This document shows, piece by piece, positions 9,301 to 15,095 of a DNA stretch of 64,000 nt. Made by a program: the position numbers and the translations under genes. The notes below the pieces were generated by a model. That model was not told where the DNA came from, made no database searches, and saw only the letters and a list, made by a program, of their open reading frames with translations. Numbering within the stretch: the first letter of the stretch is position 1; each line of letters opens with the position of its first letter. The stretch covers positions 496,001-560,000 of the forward strand of contig NZ_CP064786.1 of the NCBI RefSeq assembly GCF_017094485.1, written 5' to 3'. Origin of the DNA: Natranaeroarchaeum sulfidigenes (GTDB taxonomy: Archaea > Halobacteriota > Halobacteria > Halobacteriales > Natronoarchaeaceae).

Positions 9301-9416
9301 ACGATGACGTCGAGGAACCCGAAGATGACGACGACCAGCCCGGCTTCGGCCTGATGGTCGCTGTCCTCTCGCTCCTCGGTGCTGCACTCCTCGCACGCCG
9401 TCGTAACAACAACTAA
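6327..9416 (+). CDS. csg: S-layer protein (surface glycoprotein family) with PGF-CTERM anchor
   Basis: This is a 1,029-residue secreted protein. Residues 1-38 form the conserved haloarchaeal surface-glycoprotein signal (SYRKKGRAVFLAAIMVLSM then SFAGVAAA). The body is extremely Asp/Glu-rich with beta-domain repeats and almost no lysine or cysteine. A CARDB-like module lies near residues 870-960. It is followed by an acidic stalk of four EEDDDV repeats (9240-9311), then a PGF motif, one transmembrane helix and RRRNNN. This is the PGF-CTERM tripartite signal cut and lipidated by archaeosortase ArtA. The start ATG 6327 fits the signal peptide; an in-frame ATG at 6249 would add 26 residues. Unusually, I find no N-X-S/T sequon and no Thr-rich stalk, so the usual N- and O-glycosylation sites are absent. 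Confidence 0.9.
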   Translation: MTSNTESYRKKGRAVFLAAIMVLSMVAMSASFAGVAAANEASLEFNDQAVDGTDITVEDVTADAGNYVVVHEGDDTDGDVVGITQVGDIDGEDVVVTVAEDDDVDGETVEEASPGEHTVEIYEDVDDLSGAQDVDQTATVFGGVITFDPADQDEPVTELEVDNAILNDGEDADYFVSITNEDGDILGVSEEQTGDEDDIEVELDTVLTHESSPYDLDANVHFSDDGAAGDMVPQGAETLSDDATLTVNEDTEADIAGELGVDVYYSDYSDLSGSLVWSGQEIAVDGFDNNEDVQLRTYDDGSTSLVTELSANSAGVVTVDLDRDADNYYLTGSGGENDPDQADTFELAVQDLDAEFEADEVSDITDDFELDVESNRGSYALEVSADGLDEEDLEDIFGGAVDSVDEDDETVTLDRGSDRTFALDFTGVDADDYDFDFDVVDTTASDSASVTVTETGDEEVEIVDAELIDRGDVSEIEIALEATDEGTIILGDEDEVGYETEVFVEDNDDHDTITLEFNSFTAGGDGDWGEQFDSEDVWSVQEDDVDLTVEEDTNLNRPLAAGDYELFAETAAGDETDTGFVTISEYSGPSDSATWTAPADDNAEDLDDVFGDDAVVSQTDEFAHGDQVLLSIDDFGLEGAVEHFDEDELGDLLTTDRDDEGAVLSFLEGDVSPNADPDVWYVGNDDKFDDIYDTTGAEEEIDVTILEDGDDNEYDGTLVISVDEPAEEFYGDDTDELDVEFDVNYNVFEDSFFASDDDALTGEFDIEDRELEWDDSAEEVPAQADAEMTGETNVAAGSEVDTRARAAGVFTMTSTVEVDDDGVFTAVYDFEGEEVGQTFDLRAQDGSFSTDYEDEIESTLVEAEEEPEEEEAFFEVSDLNPEDAEVDQGDLIDVSATITNTGDEEGTQDVSLTLDGDAIATEEVTLDGDEDYTVEFEDVDTAELDGEYEHGVATDDDSQTGTLTVNVDEDEEEDDDVEEDDDVEEDDDVEEDDDVEEPEDDDDQPGFGLMVAVLSLLGAALLARRRNNN
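9240..9311 (+). repeat. Four 18-bp in-frame repeats encoding the acidic stalk (EEDDDV)x4
   Basis: Four consecutive 18-bp units within the S-layer gene encode EEDDDV four times. GAA/GAG and GAT/GAC alternate between units, so selection appears to act on the protein rather than on the DNA. The segment sits between the last folded domain and the PGF-CTERM helix, where Haloferax and Halobacterium S-layer proteins have a Thr-rich O-glycosylated spacer. Confidence 0.85.
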
Positions 9417-9461
9417 ACTCGACTGACGTAGTCGAGTTCCCTTGCAGTTCCTTTCTTTTGC
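9416..9461 (+). terminator. Intrinsic-like terminator of the S-layer gene
   Basis: A perfect 9-bp stem (AACTCGACT / AGTCGAGTT, loop GACGT, 9416-9438) begins at the last base of the stop codon. It is followed by a pyrimidine stretch TTCCTTTCTTTT (about 9448-9460). This is consistent with strong transcription termination of a highly expressed gene. Confidence 0.65.
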
Positions 9462-9523
9462 GTGCTACACCCGAGAGCGGTAGCTACAGCATCGTTTTGT
9501 GGCAGTAGCGCGAACAACTGAGC

Positions 9524-9802
9524 ATGCGGGAGATTCGGATCGACGACGAGACGAACGCCCGCCTCGAAGCGCTGCAGGCGGAGATACGATGCCAGACCGG
9601 ACAATCCATCACGAAACAGGAGTTACTCACGCGAATTCTCGACACTGCCTGCCGGTCACCGAACGAGATCGTCGACTCGTTCCGGGACAGTGCAGTCCCG
9701 CTTTCGGCATCCGAGAAAGCAACGATGCGCAGTGGACGGATAGCATCGGGAACTGCGACGGACGAGGATGATATCGACGACATACTGTACTCCGGACCGT
9801 GA
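9524..9802 (+). CDS. Ribbon-helix-helix protein, VapB-like antitoxin without a visible toxin
   Basis: This 92-residue protein begins MREIRIDDETNARLEALQAE, a beta strand then helix typical of RHH DNA-binding proteins. It continues with a helical segment (QSITKQELLTRILDTA) and an acidic C-terminal tail (DEDDIDDILYSG) like that used by VapB antitoxins to wrap a PIN toxin. In haloarchaea such genes usually overlap a PIN-domain toxin gene; none follows here. The stop codon lies inside the first copy of a 37-bp direct repeat (9785-9821). Function as an orphan antitoxin or regulator is inferred. Confidence 0.7.
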   Translation: MREIRIDDETNARLEALQAEIRCQTGQSITKQELLTRILDTACRSPNEIVDSFRDSAVPLSASEKATMRSGRIASGTATDEDDIDDILYSGP

Positions 9803-9821
9803 CGTGTTTGCGGATTCCGCC
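9785..9821. repeat. 37-bp direct repeat, left copy
   Basis: This copy shares 34 of 37 bases with 11381-11417. It covers the last codons and stop of the RHH gene (9524-9802) plus 19 bases beyond. The two copies flank a 1.56-kb segment holding DUF433, a winged-helix regulator and an unknown protein. Confidence 0.75.
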
Positions 9822-9885
9822 CGTGGCTGGCAGTCGTCAATTTCGCCCCACAAACGTATTAGTGGAGCCGCGCATACGATTGCGT

Positions 9886-10155
9886 ATGACTATCACCCAG
9901 GACGAAGACGTTCTCAGGGGTGAGCCACGGATCGAGGGGACTCGAATTGCGGTTCGACAGGTCGCCGACATGGTGATCGACGGCGATCAGTCACCGCCCC
10001 ACGTTGCTGATCAGCTCGACGTGGCGCTTGCAGCAGTGTACGAGGCACTCTCGTACTATTATGCACACCCCGACACCATGCGAGAGCTCGCACGGGAGAA
10101 CGCCGACGCGTTCGAGCGGGTTCGCGAAACCGCGCTGAAGCCCAACGTCTCGTGA
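9886..10155 (+). CDS. DUF433 domain protein (antitoxin-like)
   Basis: This 89-residue protein has the DUF433 core: VLRGEPRIEGTRIAVRQVAD, then a SPPHVADQLD helix and VYEALSYYYAHPD. It forms a small winged-helix-like fold. DUF433 proteins commonly pair with a DUF5615 PIN-like toxin, which is absent here. The ATG at 9886 lies about 27 bases after a TATA-like ACGTATTA (9853-9860), giving a leaderless start. It shares the motif GTGGAGCCGC after its TATA element with the gene at 10742. It is the first gene inside the repeat-flanked segment 9785-11417. Confidence 0.8.
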   Translation: MTITQDEDVLRGEPRIEGTRIAVRQVADMVIDGDQSPPHVADQLDVALAAVYEALSYYYAHPDTMRELARENADAFERVRETALKPNVS

Positions 10156-10213
10156 TGGGGCAGTTTTTGATCTGGACCGCCAAGTGAAACAGCTGAAACG
10201 TGGTGCGAAAGTG

Positions 10214-10624
10214 TTAGCGGTCGGGCCGCGGTGCGGTTTCGTACCGCTGGATAGTCTCGGTTTTTTCGATGGTGTTGTATATCTCCCCCAGCGTTTCCTC
10301 CGCACGGAGTAGCCCGTGTTCATCCAGGAACTCACGGCCCTCCTCGCTAAGCCCGTAGAACTTGTACGGGAGGTCGTTTTGCCGCTGGTCTTTCGGCAGC
10401 GCGACTTCCTCAACGATGCCCTCGGTGACGAGTTTCTGGAGGTGCTGGCGAATCGTCGTCTGACTTTTATCCGGGTTGACGTAGTCCAGTTCCTTCAGCG
10501 TCGGCAGTTGGGCAGGATGCCCGAGGATATCCTGAATCAGCGAGAATCGCGTCTCCTGGGTGACGACGTTCAGTCGTTCCCGCACCGTATCGATCCCGCC
10601 CGTCGGGTGGTCTGGTGTGCTCAT
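10214..10624 (-). CDS. Winged-helix transcriptional regulator (PhiH1 repressor-like/MarR-ArsR type)
   Basis: This 136-residue winged-helix protein has a helix-turn-helix segment about residues 36-70 (PTLKELDYVNPDKSQTTIRQ, then HLQKLVTEGIVEEVALPKDQ) and a wing ending in YKFYGLSEEG. The C-terminal part is helical. Haloarchaeal homologues are often annotated as PhiH1 repressor or MarR-like. The ATG at 10624 sits about 27 bases from a TATA element (TACTTAATC on the minus strand, 10648-10656), so the mRNA is leaderless. It is divergent from 10742-11317. A perfect palindrome with an extra half-site lies between them and is likely its operator. Confidence 0.82.
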   Translation of the reverse strand: MSTPDHPTGGIDTVRERLNVVTQETRFSLIQDILGHPAQLPTLKELDYVNPDKSQTTIRQHLQKLVTEGIVEEVALPKDQRQNDLPYKFYGLSEEGREFLDEHGLLRAEETLGEIYNTIEKTETIQRYETAPRPDR

Positions 10625-10670
10625 GTACACTACTTTGGGGAGAACCGGATTAAGTATTTCGCCCAGATAC

Positions 10671-10702
10671 GAATCGGTTATGACTGAATCGGTAACCGAT
10701 TC
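10671..10702. promoter_or_regulatory. Palindromic operator with extra half-site
   Basis: GAATCGGTAACCGATTC (10686-10702) has perfect 8-bp arms around one A. A third half-site, GAATCGGTTA, lies at 10671-10680. The cluster sits between the divergent winged-helix regulator (10214-10624) and the gene at 10742, close to the TATA elements of both. The likely binder is the winged-helix regulator. Confidence 0.65.
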
Positions 10703-10741
10703 GATCACTGCATTAATGTGGAGCCGCAGTCACTACCATAT

Positions 10742-11317
10742 ATGATCGAGGAGAACAGAGCGGCGGAACTTTCGGAAAAAGCCAACGAATACCTCCACGA
10801 TACTTCGTTATCGCCGGAGGAATACGAGGCCCTCAAGCACAGTGTCGCAGAGCTATCTCCGATCTTTTCGGCCGATTGCGCGTACTTCGTACTTGGTGGC
10901 TACGGTCGCCCCGAAATCCACCGACTCCAGCTCGTCAAAGATAGACTGAACCGACGCACCAGCGCGTACGCGTTCTTGATGGTTGATATCCGGCAAGAAT
11001 GGGTGAACACATATCTCAAATTCCGAATTCTTGCCGACTACACCGATTTCATCATCGGTGTTAGCGAACACGATCAGGGCGGTTTCCTCGTCGAACAGGG
11101 CTACTTCACAGCTCTCGAAACGTACTTCCAGAAAACACATGTGCTCAAACGCGAGTACACCGACCTGACACCGGAAGCTGTTGAAACGAACGCGAATACT
11201 GAGAATCCCTACAGTGGGATGCAGACAGCAATCTTTGAGATGCTTGCTGAAGCTGGCCGACTCTATATCTGGACCACCGAAGACGACCTCATCAACGCTA
11301 CCACAGACCTGCCTTGA
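10742..11317 (+). CDS. Protein of unknown function in accessory patch
   Basis: This protein of about 191 residues is soluble, aromatic-rich and of mixed alpha/beta character. No known motif is evident. It starts MIEENRAAELSEKANEYLHD and contains a central stretch YFVLGGYGRPEIHRLQLVKD. The ATG at 10742 follows an AT-rich CATTAATG (10711-10718) by about 27 bases. Codon choice seems less GC-biased than that of the flanking genes, which fits acquired DNA. It is divergent from and probably controlled by the winged-helix regulator through the palindrome at 10686-10702. I do not recognise the family. Confidence 0.6.
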   Translation: MIEENRAAELSEKANEYLHDTSLSPEEYEALKHSVAELSPIFSADCAYFVLGGYGRPEIHRLQLVKDRLNRRTSAYAFLMVDIRQEWVNTYLKFRILADYTDFIIGVSEHDQGGFLVEQGYFTALETYFQKTHVLKREYTDLTPEAVETNANTENPYSGMQTAIFEMLAEAGRLYIWTTEDDLINATTDLP

Positions 11318-11380
11318 TATCTCCTCTGCCCTGATCGGCTGGTTCACGACGAGTAATCTCCATAGCGAGCACGATCTCGA

Positions 11381-11417
11381 CTGTACTCCCGACCGTGACG
11401 TTTTTGCGGGTTCCGCC
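11381..11417. repeat. 37-bp direct repeat, right copy
   Basis: This is the second copy of the 9785-9821 sequence, with mismatches only at repeat positions 10, 22 and 30. It covers the T-rich element (GTTTTTGCG) about 28 bases upstream of the leaderless-type ATG of the PQQ protein at 11432. It may therefore carry that gene's promoter. Confidence 0.75.
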
Positions 11418-11431
11418 TATCTCCATGCATA

Positions 11432-12814
11432 ATGACCCCCTCCACCAGTGACCCCTGGGCCACCAGACGCCGACTCCTCCAGGCGGCGGGCGTGGCGGCC
11501 ACGGCCGGACTCGCGGGCTGTGCGGAGTTCGGCGGCGAGCCGAGCCCCCAGGAGACGATCGAGTGTGATCCCGTGGAACCGGCGAGTTCGGTCTCGGAGT
11601 ACGCAACCCATCCCGACGAGGACGTCTCGATGTTCGGCCGTGGGCTCCGGCGACTGTACTACTACCCCGACGAGCACGTCCCCGAGTCAGTCGAGGTCAA
11701 CTGGTCGACGCCGATGAACTACGTGGGCCATACGGCGGCGAAGGCCAGCCCGGTCCCGACCCCGGCGGGCGATACCATCGTCTTCGCGGGCGATACGGGC
11801 CGGATCGACGCCTACTGCCCGGACGGACAGAAGAAGTGGACCGTCCAGACCGGCGCGACCGACTTTGGCTTTCACGGCTCGGCGGCCATCGTGGGCGACA
11901 CGGCGTACATCGGTGGCTACGACGGCGACGTCTACGCACTGGATATCGACGACGGCGAGATCGTCTGGCACACGCCCTCCTCGGACCTCGACGGGACGCT
12001 TGCGGTCGGCTCCAGCCCGGCGTACTACGAGGGCTCGCTGTACGTGATCGCCGAGTACGGAAGCCCCTCCTCGGGGGCGCTCTGGGAACTCGACGCCGAG
12101 ACGGGCGAGCCGCTGTGGAGCGATGGGCGGATCTGGGGCCAGCCCCATCCCTCACCGACGATCGACCTCGATCTGGGCCGGATCGTGGCGGGCTCGAACG
12201 ACGGCGTCGTCTACTGCTGGGAGTTCCCCTCGATGGAGTTCCTCTGGGAGTTCCAGGCCGATGCCGACGGCGAGGAGCGCGAGGGCGGCGAGTTCCGCGC
12301 GGGTGCGGAGATCAAAGGCACCGTGGCGGCCCACGACGGGCGGGGCTACTTTGGCTCGTGGGACAACAACTTCTACTGTCTCGACCTTGAGGACGGCAGC
12401 GAGGAGTGGGCCGTCGACACCGGCCGGTCGAACATGTCCAACCCCGCCGTCGATCCCGAGCAGGATATCGTCTACGCGGGCGGCGACAGCGGCATCGTGC
12501 GCGCGCTTGAGGCCGACTCGGGCGATGAGATCTGGACCACTAACGTGAACGGGCGGGTGATCGGCGCGCTTACTGCGACTGCGGGCAAAGTGCTCGCAGG
12601 CTCGTACGACAGCCATCTGTACGCGCTGGATCGCGAGACCGGTGACCGGTGCTGGCGGGTCGAGAACCGCGGCCGGGTCACGAGCGCGGCGGTACCCGTT
12701 GACGGTCGCGTCTACTACGCCGAGCGCGGCGTCTTCTCGAACTACTACGACGACGAGGAAGAGACGGTTCTCGAGGAGCCGGGCCACGCGTACTGTCTGC
12801 GGGAAGCACAGTAG
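11432..12814 (+). CDS. PQQ-binding-like beta-propeller Tat lipoprotein
   Basis: This 460-residue protein has a twin-arginine signal (ATRRRLLQAAGV) followed by a lipobox LAGC (Cys about residue 30). It should be exported folded and lipid-anchored to the outer face of the membrane. The rest is a repeated beta-propeller of PQQ/quinoprotein type with blades such as YIGGYDGDVYALDIDDGEIV and YAGGDSGIVRALEADSGDEI. Haloarchaeal proteins of this class usually lack proven PQQ-dependent catalysis and may be scaffolds. It is convergent with a GH16 gene; the stop codons abut as TAGCTA. Confidence 0.88.
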   Translation: MTPSTSDPWATRRRLLQAAGVAATAGLAGCAEFGGEPSPQETIECDPVEPASSVSEYATHPDEDVSMFGRGLRRLYYYPDEHVPESVEVNWSTPMNYVGHTAAKASPVPTPAGDTIVFAGDTGRIDAYCPDGQKKWTVQTGATDFGFHGSAAIVGDTAYIGGYDGDVYALDIDDGEIVWHTPSSDLDGTLAVGSSPAYYEGSLYVIAEYGSPSSGALWELDAETGEPLWSDGRIWGQPHPSPTIDLDLGRIVAGSNDGVVYCWEFPSMEFLWEFQADADGEEREGGEFRAGAEIKGTVAAHDGRGYFGSWDNNFYCLDLEDGSEEWAVDTGRSNMSNPAVDPEQDIVYAGGDSGIVRALEADSGDEIWTTNVNGRVIGALTATAGKVLAGSYDSHLYALDRETGDRCWRVENRGRVTSAAVPVDGRVYYAERGVFSNYYDDEEETVLEEPGHAYCLREAQ

Positions 12815-13678
12815 CTAGTCGGCCCGCTCCCAGACACGCACCCAGTCGATGAGCAGGTGCTCCGACCAGCGTTCCTCCAGGGCCGCCTCCCCGATTCGGT
12901 TGACGTGTGTCGAAAAAATCAGGCCGAACGGCCGCGCTGGTGTGTCGGTAAGCGCGCTGATCATCGGCTGGGAGCCCGACACCGTTCGGACCCGACGGCC
13001 GTTGACGTACCACTCGATCCGGTCTTCGAACCAGGCACAGCCGTAAGTATTGAACCCCGCCGAGACGTCTGCCCCCACGTCGAGGGAGACCGGGTCGTGC
13101 TCGTGTGTCTCCATGTCGTTCGACCTGCCGGACCGACTCCAGTGGACGTCGACCTGTACGCGGTCGGGATCCGTTCCGGGAATCCACTCGACGATATCGA
13201 TTTCCGGTGGCCAGTGCATATTGGCTGGGTGCATCCAGAACGCCGGGAGCACGCCGGGGCGCGTGGGAAGCTGGAGCCTCGCTTCGACGTACTGGCCGGG
13301 GACTGGATCGATCGGGATCCCCACCTCTGGATGGTGGGACTCACCGCCCACACTCGAATTGATGACACCTTGAAAACAGCCCTCCGGCCCGGCCCCGGTC
13401 GACTCGACGGTCAGCCGACACTGTCCGTCGGTGACCGTGACGTGATCGGCACTCACCGTCGCATCGTCGTCGGGGATCCATTCGGCGCGGTCGATAAAGC
13501 CGACCGCCCACCGATCGGTGTCGAACCGCTCCCACTGCTCGTCAACGACGAGTTGCCAGTGATCAGGCTCTGTTTCCGGCGGCGATCCGTCGTCACCTGT
13601 GGGGGCAAGACAGCCAGCACCGGCAAGACAACCGAATGTCACGAGCAACTGCCGTCGCCGTGTCTGGCCAGCGGGCAT
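12815..13678 (-). CDS. Secreted glycoside hydrolase family 16 lipoprotein
   Basis: This 287-residue protein has a short Tat-type signal (GQTRRRQLLVTFGCLAGAGC) with lipobox Cys23. The catalytic GH16 signature EIDIVE is at residues 159-164 (nucleophile Glu159, acid/base Glu164). Flanking hallmarks include FWMHP, VHWS, the FNTYGCAWFEDRIEWYVNGR stretch and a C-terminal DWVRVW strand. GH16 enzymes cleave beta-1,3/1,4-glucans or galactans, and the substrate here is unknown. It lies 63 bases downstream of the membrane GT2 gene on the same strand, so the two may make and trim the same extracellular polysaccharide. Confidence 0.85.
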   Translation of the reverse strand: MPAGQTRRRQLLVTFGCLAGAGCLAPTGDDGSPPETEPDHWQLVVDEQWERFDTDRWAVGFIDRAEWIPDDDATVSADHVTVTDGQCRLTVESTGAGPEGCFQGVINSSVGGESHHPEVGIPIDPVPGQYVEARLQLPTRPGVLPAFWMHPANMHWPPEIDIVEWIPGTDPDRVQVDVHWSRSGRSNDMETHEHDPVSLDVGADVSAGFNTYGCAWFEDRIEWYVNGRRVRTVSGSQPMISALTDTPARPFGLIFSTHVNRIGEAALEERWSEHLLIDWVRVWERAD

Positions 13679-13741
13679 CGGATCACTGCTCTCTGTAGCA
13701 GGCCGGAGCCGATAAAGACCAGGGGCTCCCCGTGAACTCGC

Positions 13742-15001
13742 TCACTCCTGGGGTGCAGGGATCGCATCGTCCTCTGCGTCGACACCCCCGTCCGCGATCA
13801 GCCGATCGGCCCCATCGTGGTGCTCGAATGCCCCCGGTTCGAGTTTCGGGTGTACTCGCTCGATCTCCCGCGGCGAGACGTGCTCTGGAGCGGGCGCTAC
13901 TTTCTCTGTGACGGCAAAGGTGTGGACCGGGGAGATGAGCGCCCAGAGCGCGCCGGCGGTGTTCAACACGACCAGCAGTGGCGTCAGCGGGAGCGCAAGC
14001 AGTGTGACACGCTCGCGGGGGAGATACACAAGCGTCCCCAGCAGCGTGATAAAAAAGAGCACACCAAACAGGCCGAGCGAGCCAAACTGGTACAGGGTTG
14101 ATTCGGGCACGTACTGCGGGACGGCCAGCAATAGGAGTGACAACACTGGGATCAGCGGGGACATGGCCCAGGTGATGAGGCGAAAGCCAAAGAGTAGCTT
14201 GTACCGGCCGGGTAGCAATCCCGACGCGTGCTGGGTTCCCGCGAACCAGCGGCGGCGTTGGCGGAACATCCCCCGCACCGATGGCGGAGCCTGATTCCGG
14301 AACTTCAGGTTCAGCACGCGAAAATCAAGATCGCGGGACTCCGCAGCGCGCCAGACGAAATTCGTGTCCTCGGTGATCGTCTCGACGTCCCACGTGAGCT
14401 CGTCTTCGAGCGATTTCCGGATCGCGACACCGCCGCCCCAGGCGTACAGCGGATACGTGAACCAGCCAAACGAGCGCTGTTCGTACTGGTAGCCGATCCG
14501 GAACGTCTCACAGAGGAAGGCGAGCAAGGAGCCGGTGTACAGGGGCTTTTCGGTGATCTGGACGACGTCCGCGTCGGGCAGGCCCTGAAAGTTCTGGACG
14601 ATCGTGTCCTCGTCGAGATAGAGGATATGTTCTCGAGTACAGGAAACCTCACGGCGGGCCCATTCGAGGGCACGGCCCTTGTGTCGAGCCGCACAGTCGA
14701 ACTCCTCGGGGACGACGTGGACCGTCGCACCGTCGATCTCGATATCGCGTTCGGCGATCACGTGGATGTCCTCGACGGCGTCGGGGACGGAATCAACCGT
14801 TGCCTGGACGACGGCCTCCGCACCGATGGTGAGGATACGCACCTGCACGTCATCGTGGCCGTACGCCAGATCCTCTTCGGAAACGAGCTGGTTCCGCCCG
14901 AGAACGAACACCTGCACTAACCAGGTGAGGATCGACACGGAGTACAGCACGAACACTGTCCAGGCGAGAAACACGAACAGTGTTGAGAGACCGGGGAGCA
15001 T
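13742..15001 (-). CDS. Membrane glycosyltransferase family 2, processive-synthase-like
   Basis: This 419-residue protein has N-terminal helices (about 5-35), a GT-A catalytic domain and four to five C-terminal helices (about 270-360). Catalytic marks of processive GT2 synthases are present: DED at 130-132, TED at about 220-222 and QRRRW at 248-252, as in cellulose and hyaluronan synthases. It likely polymerises a sugar nucleotide and extrudes the glycan. The C-terminal 50 residues are hydrophilic. With the GH16 hydrolase immediately downstream it suggests an exopolysaccharide pair. The polymer identity cannot be told. Confidence 0.82.
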   Translation of the reverse strand: MLPGLSTLFVFLAWTVFVLYSVSILTWLVQVFVLGRNQLVSEEDLAYGHDDVQVRILTIGAEAVVQATVDSVPDAVEDIHVIAERDIEIDGATVHVVPEEFDCAARHKGRALEWARREVSCTREHILYLDEDTIVQNFQGLPDADVVQITEKPLYTGSLLAFLCETFRIGYQYEQRSFGWFTYPLYAWGGGVAIRKSLEDELTWDVETITEDTNFVWRAAESRDLDFRVLNLKFRNQAPPSVRGMFRQRRRWFAGTQHASGLLPGRYKLLFGFRLITWAMSPLIPVLSLLLLAVPQYVPESTLYQFGSLGLFGVLFFITLLGTLVYLPRERVTLLALPLTPLLVVLNTAGALWALISPVHTFAVTEKVAPAPEHVSPREIERVHPKLEPGAFEHHDGADRLIADGGVDAEDDAIPAPQE

Positions 15002-15095
15002 ACACTTCCCCTTTGACTATCCGATGAATAAGCTGACGGTATGTGTGAGAATTCACGAAATATCGTGCGGGGGCGTCACCCACCCAGCCGACCTG

